Shown here in pieces: positions 35,111-48,500 of a stretch of 64,000 bases of DNA. This stretch comes from Reticulitermes lucifugus (lineage: Eukaryota > Arthropoda > Insecta > Blattodea > Rhinotermitidae), in contig JAKCWW010000520.1 of assembly GCA_026260175.1 (NCBI GenBank), forward strand, positions 42,972 through 106,971, written 5' to 3'. Each line of letters opens with the position of its first letter. Position 1 is the first letter of the stretch. Under the pieces are notes generated by a model. That model was not told the DNA's origin. It was given only the letters and a program-made list of their open reading frames with translations, and did no database searches. The position numbers were made by a program, and so were the translations under genes.

Positions 35111-37675
35111 GTTCTTTTCACACCTAATTAAGTAGTGAATCTACTCATCACTCTGTCCTGGTGCCTGTGAAGCTGAGAAATGCTGTAGCATGGAACACAC
35201 ACTTCAAATAATAAAAATGTAATATAATAGAAACTAAAATTGTACAGGACTGCTGTTTGAAATGTTTTACTGTAAATAAATGCATGTAGGCCTATACTAG
35301 GTAAGAACATGAATGGCATGTGATAGAAGGAGAGTTGTAGTCCTCGTGTTCTATATGTATGGCAAGCGACATGCTGCTTGCTGCTGATTTGAAACAAAAT
35401 ATTCGTTTTATGGAACGTAAAAAGATTTTTCTAAAATACTTTACACATTTTGGTGGTATAGTTGCACCCTAGTAACCAAACCAGAGCATTCAGCAGTGCT
35501 TGTAAACATCATATTACATATACATCACTAACAAAGGATTTATCTAGATGTATAGAGATATACCATGTGTTACATTGCCTAAATATTGTGTAGTGTAACA
35601 CAAACAAGTGAGCAAGGGAAAATATTAGGTTGCTAATTTCTGTGCTGAACTAACTAAAACATAATGTGTCAGCATATTTGCAATTGAAATTGTTAACTAT
35701 ATCTAGTTTTCTTATTTTTTTTTTTTCCATAAAAATCTCTCTCCATTATTTGTACATGTATAAAGGATGAGAGATGTTATATGCTCATGATTATAATGTA
35801 TCTTCTAAGTCACAGTTAAAATACTGGCACAAGTAATGATTTGGTTGTGGCAGTAAAGTAAACAAATTATGGATGTGCAGCATGTGATACAATGCAAAGC
35901 TTTGAATCTTATTTAATTATTCATCAATCTTGGAGTTTTAATGATGCATTTTCAGCTGCCTAGATTATATGACGTCAGATGGTAAAATGATTGAAGTTGA
36001 TGGATTGGAAATAATTTGGGAGTGGATGTGGCCTCCCAGCATTTTCATGGAAAGTCTGAGGAAAACCATACAAAATATGAGATAAAGGTTTTGTCCTCAG
36101 GCCAAGATTCAGTCTGTAACCTCCCAAAAACAAAACAGAAGTGCTACTCACTGTGGTTGGTGACTGATGGATAGTTTGTATATTTTTTGTATTGTGTGAT
36201 AATGTTGGGTGAACAGGTTTTGCTAGCCTGGTATCGAAGTGTCTGTTTTAACCCTATACTGTGATATTCAATAGACATATTCCATGCTAAATGGTGAACA
36301 GTATTTTTTATTAGAAAGTTTGCGGCTTGAAGACTGTTTAGCAGCTATTTCCTGCTTTGAACATTTATCAAAGGTACAGGGAAAAAGACAATGTTTAACC
36401 CACATTTAACATGTGAGGTATGATACTCAATACTACATAGCAATATTGTTACAATGTAGTCATATTATGCAGCTCTGAATTCATACCATTGCTCTTTACA
36501 AGTTAAGTTGTGATTATGTACACCATAAAACATATATGCTTGAAGATAATTTTCATATGCCAATCCTTTTTGTTTTATATTTGCTTTAATTTATACGTGT
36601 TGCATATGGCCACAGTCATAGAAAGTGTTATAGTGCAGAGCTGTCTTCAGTTTTGGTATTGTACTACATGAGTGTGTAAATATTTTTCTTTGGTGTTTAT
36701 ACTCTGTATATGTATTGGCATTAAATATATTTTATTTTTCTCCATTCTAGCCATAGCTAAACAAGTGCACTGTAAATAATAATTATTGTATATGCTGTAA
36801 AGTGTTTAAAATATAGGTCCTGAAGAGATTGAATAAGTTAAAATAAAAACAAGGGACTTCAAAATTGGAATGTGTGTAGTGTTCATTTATTTCTGGCTTA
36901 GAAATTGAAACTAATGCCATGTTAATTAATTTTTGTGTCAGTTGAAGGTTATGAACTGAGATCAATCAGTCAGTAAAGGGGCTGCCTGTGGGCTTGATAT
37001 CTTAACATTTAATTCCCAGCTGGAGTAAGGACTTTCCTTTTCACAGCGACATAGAAATTAGCTCTACGATCTATTAAACCTATGAAAGGGAAGAGTGAGG
37101 CACTTCTGTCTTGTAAGGCAGCCAGCTGTGATTCTGACAACTAACCTTGAGCCTCCACTCATGTCCACTGTGGTACAGAATGCATACAGCCTTATGTTCA
37201 GGTACTCGGGTATGGGTGCATCTTTGCCTGTTGCCAGTAGCATTAAAATCAAATGGAGAATTCACTGAGAGAAGGGTCCTAAGGGACAGATACTTTTACC
37301 AGACTGATCCAGAAGTGAGTGTACGTTTATAAAAACATGTGCAAGTAACTGAAAGGCTGTGAGTATACTATTCATTTTTCACAGTTAAATAACTTGGAAA
37401 AGAAATGAAAGATGAACACTGTTTATCAATCATGGATGATTAGTGCATAGTAACTACTATCTACTGGGCATGATCTCTACTGTGAGCAGTTACGAGGTCT
37501 TCTTGAAGTGGTTTTGTTGATATTAATATTTGTTTTGTTTCAAATGTTGCACCCCCTGGATATGTGTAAATTTAATCTGTTATTGTAGGCCTGTGGCTTC
37601 ATGAATTTTCAACAAGGCTCCTAATAACATAGAGTGGTAATCTTTGTAGGCAGGCTGCTTGGCATGGGGTAGGTG
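35111..37675. other. Intergenic, mostly unique
   Basis: 36010-36165 looks like an antisense SINE of the 45620 type. AATAAA-type signals occur (e.g. near 36844), but no transcript end can be assigned. Confidence 0.4.
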
Positions 37676-39005
37676 TGTTACATCCCAAGTGTGATGGTCA
37701 CAATCAGGTACGCCGGTGTTGACCGAGCGGCTGGTTACTGAGGGAAACTGGTATAAGGCTCGTTCTGGACGCTTAAGAATTGATATTCATGACACCAATC
37801 ACAACTCTTGAAGGGTAGAAAGGCTGGTTTATTTTAAGTCAAGTTGGTTGATATTCACAGGAAAAGTGACGGATAAAGTGTGCTATGGGTAATGAATGAC
37901 ATAACGCACTATAAAATAATTAAAACTTGAGCTCTTAGCGAGACTTCTGACACAAAGAAATTTCCAGACGAATTCGGACAGATTCGTGCAGCAAGTGATG
38001 ACCAGAATGTTCCCCAGAGGCCTTCATAACTCATGCTTGTATAGCATCAAAATGTTGGGGTGAATTATGTCACAGGGCATTGTCAAAACCCCAAGCATTA
38101 CCAAATATGGGCATAAGCTACATCATCTGAACACGTGGCTTCTGTGTCAAGAACAGGATACTTAAATCATTCAACCCTTAGGGTTGAGTTTAAAACAAAA
38201 GGGTACATGACGAAATCTCCTAAGCCGATGTAGGGTGGGTAGGTGTGTGTGTGGTACTTCCACTAACTTGTAACAAAAGTGAACATAGGATGACATACAC
38301 ACACCTTACATCTTGCACCTTACTGGTTGTTACAACAGTCACTTGGCGTAATTAAAATCGCCAGATGCAACACCTCCCCTTTTCAAAGGAAATTTAAGCA
38401 ATACAGTGGCTTAAATTTTCCCTCTATAAAAACTGTAACATGAATGATAAATCTACACACTCTAAAGGCAAAATAATTGATCATGTGTGCAAAAAATTAA
38501 TATGACACTAAACAAACAAGTAAAATGAAAGATTACACATACACTTAATATCAATCGATACATGATTATGCAGAATTACCTTATGCTAAGTTTACAAAAT
38601 TGAAGCACATGAGTGAGTGCTGCTCTCAAAATTGTGCCAATGTACTATCTTCAATGTTTACCTGAAGGCATTGTCTGTTTGACATTTGTGTTTAAAGAGA
38701 CCAGTTGTGTGCTGTGTCCAAATTGTATGGTTTAATTCCATAATTCTTTGTGCACAGGAAGTAGGAATCGAACAGATGGGCTCTAATATCTGGGCTTCAC
38801 ATTCTTCATCCAAATGTGTTAGCTGCACTGGCTTGGTCTGCTTACGTACTCTATGAATATTATTTACAAATTTACAGCCCTTAATTTCGTCTACCCCTGG
38901 CCTTGTGAAATACCTTTTGGTAGCATCCATTAGTAAATATTCATGTTCTGGCTGAATGAATGTAAATTTAAATTTCGAGATTTGAAAATTAGAATGTTTA
39001 TTATG
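37676..39005 (-). mobile_element. Antisense 3' part of a gypsy-group LTR retroelement
   Basis: 37676-38372 (697 bp) has LTR-like inverted ends, TGTTACATC on the left and GATGCAACA on the right. On the minus strand it is preceded by a polypurine tract (GAAAAGGGGAGG, 38373-38384). Further upstream lies an env-like remnant (38640-39000). Order env, PPT, 3' LTR is that of insect gypsy/errantivirus elements. Reverse transcriptase and 5' LTR are absent from this window, so the copy is truncated near 39005. Confidence 0.7.
38640..39000 (-). pseudogene. env-like (F-protein-type) gene remnant of an insect gypsy-group element
   Basis: The minus-strand frame, open from about 39000 to a stop near 38658, resembles part of the ectodomain of baculovirus-F-like Env proteins of insect gypsy elements: a Glu-Tyr-Leu-Leu segment, a Cys-Lys pair, then Glu-Glu-Cys-Glu and Thr-Ile-Trp-Thr-Gln. 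About 110 residues remain. The fusion and transmembrane regions are not seen and the frame is broken downstream, so it is inactive. Confidence 0.6.
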
Positions 39006-39495
39006 ATTGCGGGCGCGTGCAGTTTAGCGGTTCTTCTTTTTCTCTTGACAATCTTTACAGCACACTGGGTCTGAAGACGTTACGTAGTTGATTCTCAGCT
39101 GACTGATAACTGTTTCAGTAGGTAAAGTTACTTGATATCTCTGCAGTTATGAAAATATCACTTTTGGATTCGGGTAGGCTCCGTCCGTGTACAAGCATTT
39201 ACATTTTACGGAACTGTACGAGATGAATAATTACTTGCTGTTGCTGGCTGCTTCAGCAAATCTGCCTTTGTTGTTGTTCTGTTTCACTGATAGATGGTAG
39301 CACAGGACCATGACGTCATCCACTTCCAAACAGTTGCATTTCTGCATATAGGTATCTATGCTCAACGTCGCAAGTGGTGCAAATGGCAGATGTTAGTGAA
39401 TGTAAACATTATGTATGCATTTTTTTTACTTCGTAGTATTCTGTTTTCTAGGCGATGTTGACCTGTATATGGACAGTTACTAATAACACAGTATA
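39006..39495 (+). promoter_or_regulatory. Probable Rassf 5' region
   Basis: GC-richer sequence near 39010-39030 followed by the start codon at 39496. Transcription start and upstream non-coding exons cannot be located from sequence alone. No clear TATA box was identified. Confidence 0.3.
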
Positions 39496-39535
39496 ATGTG
39501 GAAGTGCCATAAATGTGGAAAACCAGTTTATTTCG
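39496..39535 (+). CDS. Rassf: Rassf exon 1 (start codon, first LIM cysteines)
   Basis: ATG with A at -3, preceded by in-frame TAA TAA. It encodes the first 13 residues, including LIM ligands Cys4 and Cys7, and ends one base into codon 14 at a GTAAGG donor. Confidence 0.9.
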
Positions 39536-42500
39536 GTAAGGGTTGTTATTACATTGGGTGTAGTGCGTGTTAATTTAATAGGAAGTTATTTGACGAGTGA
39601 TTGAAATGAAATGCATAAGGTCGTTTGTGGCATATATAAGATACATAAATTGCCTTGATGTGCCTCTTGTCATGTGTATTGTATGCAGCTACGCCATTAA
39701 GTAATGGAACATCAGGTCGACCTTGAATTTCGTGAAATACAGCATACAAACATAACCTGTAACCGTACGGCACTTCATTCCTTGGAACAGTGGTTTCTGA
39801 TTTGGAATGATGTGTTACAGTTGCGTGGTAAAATAAACGTTCGGTTTTTGTGCTTGAAGTTATGAAACTCAACCGAATTCGACCTACTAGTAACAAGTTA
39901 TAGAACATATATAGTGAGATATTGAAATTTGTAATGCTTTGTGTTTGGACCATACATTAGGTCTTGAGCTTCATTAACTCTTACACCATTCACAATGTAC
40001 ATAGAAACAATTACAGGGCAGCAGGTGCTTCCTAATCGTTGGTACGACGTGTGTTAAAGTACAAGGTGTCACATCCCCAAAGACATTAATCTTACCTGGT
40101 CACTGTCATGAAACCACAAATCCCACATAAGTATAGTGCTTCATTTATGTCACTTCAGACTAATGTGGGTGACTGTGTAGGTCCTGTAGGACTGGGGGGA
40201 TGTGGCAGTATGGATCATGACTAGTGGAGAAAAAAGTACTGTTCATTTACTAACAGTATTATAGTTTGGTTCCATGACAGTGATGTTAGGAATGTATGTG
40301 ACCTATTGAAACAGTGTGATAGTGCCTTGATTTTTACTGAGCATTTCATAGGTCCCATTTCTTTTACTGTACAGCGGAACGGAAGCAATCACTGGGTTAT
40401 GACTGGCATCCCGAATGCCTAAGATGTGAAGAATGTGGGAAACGTTTGAATCCTGGCCAGCATGCTGAGGTACGGCAGTAGGGATCAGTATTTGGTTTGG
40501 TATGAGGAAGTGAGCACTTCCTTAACACTGTGCACAGTTGAGTTATGCTGATGGTCATCATCTCCATCTTTGTGAATATTGTCTGTACAAGTGCACAACA
40601 TCACTTTGTCTTCCTGCATAATTAAATTGTACCTGTATGGGTTGATGTGTAAATGCCTTCCAAAATGTGCCACAGATTTGTAGCTTCTGTTCTTATGAAA
40701 CTTCAGAGCTTGAAATCCTACAGATGATGTGTATTGTATGTTTGGTAGTAGTGCTAAGTGGTCATAAAAGCCAGGGTTTGACAAATGCTGAGTGCCATGC
40801 CGTCAAGGTGCCCAGAAATTTTTGTTGCAGCACATAATATTTTTTGAGAATAATTATATATAATGAATAAATCATAACAGATAAATAACATGCACATGAG
40901 TTGTAAAATTAAGAACTGCTTATTTCTTCACCAGCATGTTTGGACCTTGTATAAGGTCAGCAGGTTTGTTTATAAAGCATAGACACATCAGATACCAAAG
41001 TTTATAAGGGTAAGTTTAAAATAGCTGCTTAGTCTGAGTGTACATCAGTATAAGAATATGAACATATATGTATATGATTGACTGGTTGTACAATTCTCAC
41101 TTATATTCTCCACTTTAACTTATTTTGCATCAGAGCCTAATATGCTTTGTATGTTGTTATTCGAAGTGTAAATGGTATCATAATGGTAAAAAGTTAAAAC
41201 TGGGTAAAAGCACAAATTACAGTTTGTGTTCTGATTGTAAGCATTTGTGTAGAATCACATATATTTGTTATGGATATATCATGTATGTGAGTCTATGTTG
41301 CTGTTTTTCTTATACTTTACTCATTGCATGACAGATCATATATAAAATCAGTTGTTAATTTTAAACTTAAGTGTATGTTGTTGGTCTTGTATGATTTGTT
41401 TATTCAGTAGGTACTTATGCTACACTACAAGGTAGTTATTTTTAGTTTACATCTGTCTTTACTGTTTTGAAAATCCCATCATGACAAGGATTGGTGTTAC
41501 AGAAGAGCTTGTCTCTGGTAGGAAATGTTATGGATGTCGAAATTTGTTTAGTCTCTGTTTGTGATAGTCTGGAATATGGTGAATAGCTGGTGAACATTTT
41601 GATTGGGATGTCATTAGGAGTCACACAGTTTGTTAATCAGTGTTTATTATCCAAGTTACATCATTTTAATGGTGTGTGTCTGTATTTGTAGCATAAAGGA
41701 GTTCCTTATTGTCATGTCCCCTGCTATGGTGCCCTCTTTGGGCCACAACTGTTTGGACATGGAACAAGGGTTGAATCTCATACCAGCTTTGGCAAAGTGG
41801 AAAATCGATCTGGAGGACCGAATATGCCACGGTATAATATATTTTTCTGCTGTAGTATAACAGATGTTGCTGTCTGTGACATTGTACTGGTTGTACCAAA
41901 TTGTGACTGTAGCAGTTAATTACAGGACAGCAAACATGCCAGTTTCTTGTGTACTGTAAAATGAGTGTGTTTCTTATGTCTACAGCAGGAATTTAAAAAC
42001 TGTATTTGCAGAAGCTGCTTTATTGTGTCAAGAGTTTTTAATAATTTGGCTTCATGGTTGAAAGGTTTATCATTCAGTAGATAGACTTGAAGTAAATGGT
42101 TATGTACAATTGATGCCTTCACAATAAGAAAGTACTTTTGTAAAAGTGACAAGAACTGCTGTAGTATGTCTGACTAGGATATTGCACATGGCACAGTAAC
42201 TACATTATGGCTCAGAGTGATGAAATATAAGTGGAAAATTTGACTGTATGAAGGATGTTCAAGAAGTAAGGTTCTCTGTGTTACAGAATTAAATGCAAGG
42301 TCATTACAATATTAACTTTAGTTTATTTATTCTGCTGAAGTATTATTTTTCAACATAATCCCCAAGTGCATTGTGCATTGATGCATTTGCTCCAATTTGG
42401 TACAAGTTTAAAAAATCTGTTGCAATATAAATTGGGCTCTTGTATCTGCAGTCATTTATTTTCTCAATATTGTGGAATCATTGACCTTCCAAGTGTTTCT

Positions 42501-45500
42501 TCAGTGGGCCTAACAAGTGACAGTCTGACAGCAAGGTCAGCATTGTAGGGTGAATGGTCCAAAGTTTCTAGTAAAATGACTGCAACAAGTTTTGTGCCTG
42601 GCATGTGCTGTGTTGGGGTTGCACTATTATGCTAAAGGACCACACCTTGCAACAGATGTCCAGATATCTGCCAGCATATAACCTCACACAGTTGTTGCAG
42701 TGTGTCACGATAGGCATTTACATTTATTATTATGCCCAGAGGCATGAGTTCAATGTGGATGACTGCTGTATCCCAAAATGCAGATGCCATAACTTTACCA
42801 GCAGACTGACACACTTTTGAACTTTTTGGCTGATGGAGAATTTGGACATTTTCACTTCTTATGACTCATTGCATGTCACTATGGATTTCAGGAACTCATT
42901 TCCCTTTTCTTTAATGCCTTTGAAGACGTGAAAAGAGTAATCTTGAAATACTGATTTTTGTGCTCTTCTGTCAAACATCTTGGTACCCAGCGTGCACACA
43001 CTTTGCAGTATTCCAGATCTTCATGGACAATTGCATACTGTACTAGTGGACAAATCCAGTATAGTGGATAATTCTCAGATTGTAACTCATCATTTTTGCA
43101 AAATCAGCTGTACTCATGCTGCATTCACATGTGTCCATGATGTGCTTGGCAGATTGGTCCCATCATTATCATGGATGTCTGTTCAACCATTTTCAAACGC
43201 TTTGCAAATTTATCTGACAGTTGCAGTGTCATTATGCCTTCACCATAACCTCTATCAGTTGGTACTGAATGTAGATGGGGGCACATTTCACACGTAAAAG
43301 CCGAATTATACCACAGACTTCTGTGCAGGATGAAGTCTGTAATGTCATTGCTATTGCACATCACCTTATCCCCTGAATTCTGTCTTGACTGAGTGACTCT
43401 TGTGCTGTCTGTTGCATGGTATCCCCACTACAAGTGCTACTGCCTACCAAAACAAAATGCTTGATTAGCACAGAAGTTAACAGGCTGGGAACCTTACTTA
43501 TTGAACATTCCTTATACAAGTGGTGCTATAAGAAGTAAAGGTTCGTAACACAATGCTCGATGCACTGTGGACTTCTGTAGTTTTGTTCCTCATCCCGCCC
43601 CCTACCCCCATTAATAAAGGGAATTTATCTGGGACAGCTCAGTTAGTAACATGTCTGGCTATGTGCTGGACAGCTGGAATATTTGATGCACAATTTGTAC
43701 CATCAGAAATGAAAGCCTATAAGACAAGATTCCTAATCCTGGGTCTGTCATAGATTTTTGTAGTTTTGATAGATGATGTATAACTTGTATACTTGAAATT
43801 TCTGTCTTGTTTGAAGACAATTATTTTCCTAAGTAATCTTTTTGGGTAATTTTCAGTTGTCAGCAATTTGTAAATGTGTCACATAAAGTAGATAGAGTTC
43901 CTTGCATCCCTTGATTATTGTAGGTTTTGTATTTCATTAGTAAATTAGCTTCTCTTCTGTTTCTTTTTGTAGGTCTCACTTGGAATCAAAACTGAAAGTT
44001 TTCAATCAGTTTTATGATGGTAAGAGTGGAGAAATCAGGAGTAGAGAGGTATGCTGGTTCCTGTGATGTGTCACTATACAGTAATTTATATTTTACTTAA
44101 GTTCTAGCATAGTATATGAACTTTAATATTCTGAACATAGATATTACAGATATTATATAAATAGAATGTTTGTACTGTAAATAAGTTTTTATTGACTCAG
44201 TATTAAAGGCATGGAAAATGTTAGTGATCTTTACTCTTGGGCTTGTAGATACAAATTCTGCTGTTGGCATGGCTAAATTCAGTTACTCTCATGTTTCTAT
44301 GTATTTGTCTCATCTTTTCACTTCTTTTATGTCACATTATGTATATTGGATAGCAGAATGAAATCAAGTGGATTGGGTGGATCATTTTTTTTTGTAATGT
44401 TTTTTCATCTTCTTGATGATTTCTTATTGTTTTCTGTGTCCTTCCAGGTGCTTTGTGCTTGAAGTAGTTTCCTTCTAATTCAGAACTCATAAATATTTTG
44501 TACACATGTTGTGCTTTTCTCGTAAGCCTGTACGTAAAAGTGAGACAGTTTAAATGATGGAAACACAAACCATAAATCCATGTAAAAGATATTACAGTCT
44601 TGTAATAAATTATAGTTCTGTGAGATGGTGGTTTCAGCTTATGGGTTGACTTTGCAGTTTCCATACTTATTGAAATATTAAATTCTTAATTGTGCAGTTA
44701 ATGGATTTTTTTTAAGTGCTGTTACTTTGTTGCCATATGAAATATAATTACAACTAAGTAAACTTGGCACTTCACCTGTTGTGGTTTGGGGATAGGATTT
44801 TGTGTGTGTGTGTGTGTAAGGTTCTTGGCTTGTGAGACTACACTTTCTTTTTTCTCTTTCTGTTTTTCTTGTTTCTGTTGCAAAACTTACTGTAGTGTAG
44901 AATAAAATGGTAGTACTATAATGTTTGCATCATAATAACAAAATAGTTCCATAATAGTAGCAACAGTACTGTCTGAGTGGCATGAATCTGTGTGACCTAT
45001 AATGTGTGCTGTTTCAGATAATGTAAATATTTTGATATCTGAAAACTATGGACCAGGCACACTGCCCATTGCTTCTGTGAGCTAACAAGGACTTTTGGCT
45101 TATACTTACAAGTCTTAACAATAACTGACGATTATTTTCTTGCACATCCTTCCAGTTGCCTACTTGCATTCTCCACTTGCACAAGTCACAGATTCATGCC
45201 AGCTGCTGTACTGTTCATGGGATGTTTTATGATTACAAATAATAAATTGGGAAACTTAACATAAAAGACTTTCTGAATAATTAAATTCACAATTGATAAA
45301 CTGATAATTTATAGCATTCTGTGTCACTGCAGTATCAAATTAAACCGTTGTTTTCATTCATAAGAGACAGCTGAAAATGTGGAATAGAATTGTATGATTG
45401 CTGTGTCATTGTTGTCACATATTTTCCAAATGACCTGTAGAATGTGTAGCATGTCAATAATACCTCCATTTTAGTGAAGTTCATGAGAGACTGTTAATAA

Positions 45501-48500
45501 TGTTCTTATGTGAGGGGTTTTAGATAGATATTCCAGATGGTGGTGGTGGTGGTGGTGATTATGATTATGATGATGGCAGCAGCTTATTAAATGATGATTT
45601 TTCCATCTGTATATGCTCTGTGCTTCATATTCAGGGGGTTCCGTGTTCAGGTCTTTGCCTGGAGACTAGCTAACCTGACTGAAGTTTTTGTGGTTTTCCT
45701 CAGTCCCACCACTCAGATGCCAAGATAGTATATCAGATTTGTCCATGGCCACTTCCTTCCAGATCCTTACACTTCACATTTATTCATGAGAAGTGCTCTC
45801 TGTAGTAAACTACTGAATTCATGTCATATAAAATATTTTCTAATTATCATGATACAGTGAAGCTCAGTCTGACTGTAAAGACCAGAGAGGTTGGTGTAGC
45901 TGTAATGGTCTAGATTTGGTGAGGTGCTTGGTTTGAATTTCTGCTGGGACATCAGTTATTCTTGCTGAGGGTATCCATTGTTTTCCTCAATTCCTGGAGG
46001 AAAGTGCTGATACAACACCTTGATGAGGCCAATACATCTTACACCAGTCATCCTGCTGTTTGATGCTGTATAGTCTGAGATGTGGACAGCATCATAAATA
46101 AATAAGTAAATAAATGCTGTGTTTTGAGGTTTTCACTCCACTGTAAATGGAGACTACAGTCTTACAGGATGTGATATGATGTTGACTGGTAATTTGTTAC
46201 CAACTTTTTGGAGGAACTTACTGCTTACATCTTCAGGAGTGAAGCATTGGGAGGTAGGACAAAATGAAGATATGAAAATGGAAGGAGGGCCAACTGAACA
46301 AGGTCCATGCTCTGCTCCCCCCTCATGTTCTTCATTTGGCTCTCCTTCCATTTCAGTCTCTTTATTTCATCTGACCTCTGAATACTTTACTTGCTTCCAT
46401 CAGGTCTTGTACTTGCACTTCTGTTTCTTCATTTTTTCGTGCACCCCACTGTTTCATTTGGTTTCTGTTACTTGACTGTCCATTATCCTTGAGTTATCTT
46501 TTCTTTCTGCCTTTGCATTATTTTGTTATGAGGATGGAGGCGGTAAGCTTTTCCAAGATAATGAATTACCATTCAACACAGTGTTATATCCCAGACAACT
46601 GTAATTCTGAAATGGATACTGATGTGAATATATGTCTAAAATTAAACATTTAATGGAAGTGACAATCAACAGTTTTGAACATTGTTCATATCTTACTTTA
46701 GTTTCCCTTTGCTCTTTCTATTATGTGTTGCTTTGTTTATTGATACAGGTGAACGGTCGTTTAGTTTTGGAAGGAGCTTTACGAATTCATTGGGGTGTTT
46801 TGGGAATGATCCATCTGAAAGAGGATGATGATCAACGCACAGTGGTCACGATACGGAAACGAAATTCTTGTAGAAGTGGAATCTTTAATGGTGTAGATTT
46901 TGAAGTAAGTATCATCACTTGTTCAGTGCAGGTACACAGAAGGTGTGATTTGTTACAGGATGTTTTAATGAAATACTGAAAATTGAAATGCTTCTATCAC
47001 AGAGTTGTAATTTCTGCTGTTTTTTACTTGAACAGTTGTGTCACCAGTTTGATTTTTGTTTCTGTTATGAATATGTGAAAGTCATTAATGTTACTGAGTC
47101 TTCCTCCATGTGAAGTAGCTTCGTCTCTGGCTGTTTAAGCATATAAAGACAGTGTGCAAAAGAGCATAACATTCTCTAAGAGTAAGTCAGAAGTGCCATT
47201 CCTTGTCAGTTGAGCACTAGTATTTTACAGTTGTGTGTCGTGCATGTGGATGACATTAAAGTGAATGTGAAAGAAACCGGACGAGAGGGCATGGACGGGA
47301 TTCTTCTGCCAGAATAGGTATAAATGGCAGGCTTCTGTGAACATGGTGATGAACCTTTGGGTTCTGTAAAATGTGAGGAATTTCTTGTCTAGCTGAGACC
47401 CTCTTGGCTTCTCCAGCAAGACTGCATTATGGTATTAGTTACGATATGCACATACATATTCGTTTCCACTCTGTCTTTAATATAATACAGTGAATGCTGC
47501 AATAGCAAGCACAGTATGATGTGGAAAACTCTGTGAACTGGCAGTTGACTAAGAGGCCCATTACATTTCACTCTTTCTGTCAACCAGCAGTACACAGCAC
47601 TGATTCCAAGAGTTCAGACAGTAATTGTTGGTGTCTTGTTGGTTTTCTTTAGATTATGTGTATACCATAATATGTACATAGTAATGAAAAGGAATATAAA
47701 GTGTGGCAGGGAAAACAGGACAGGATATAAAGTGTCAAATTAAATTGTTACATTTGTCCGTTAGGTTGCTAGGTGGATTAACATGTAAGATACACATTAG
47801 GCATGGCATTCCCATATCTGGAAAATTATATCATCTGGTAACTCTTTGGTCCTGGAAGTGCTGGATATCAGAACTGTTGCTGTATATATGAGAGTGCATG
47901 TGTGTTGTTTATGAAATTTTAACCTTTTGGTACTAAAAAATATATATGTTATGTGCAGTGTACATGTAATCTTGTTGGTGATGAAGGATTTTCTATGAGA
48001 AATCTGACTTGGTTACATTACCATTGTTTGTGAAAGACTGAGATCTCCATCTTTAAAGAAATTGGTTGTAATGTAACAAATGTGGTATATATTTCTAGTC
48101 AGACATGATGGGAGCTTGGATAGTGTAGTTGGTATAGTGCCTCTGCTACAGGCAGGGTGATCCGGGGTTTGAATCCTGGCAGGGGCAAGAGATTTTTTTT
48201 CCTTTCCAAGTTATCCAGACCAGCTCCGGTGCCCACCCAGCCTCCTGTTAAATGGGTAATGGGCTTGTTTCCTGGTGTAAGGTGGCTGAGGCATGAAGTT
48301 CACTGCTTGTTTCCATCCAGTGCCATGCCGAGGTTAATAATGCATATAACTATACCTTGACTCCACATCTGCTTCATGGCATGGATAGGAACTGCTTTGC
48401 CTTTACCTTTCAGTCAGACCTGATGATGGCCTGATGAAATAGGCCAAAACGTGTTGTCTGCGTAATCTGTACCACATCATGCAGCAATAATGGTGTGTCT

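Noticed and set aside
3922-48412. tRNA genes at the B-box-containing sites (for example 18920, 21841, 48166)
   Set aside because: Each continues into a SINE body and lacks a cloverleaf with an anticodon arm; they are tRNA-derived SINE heads.
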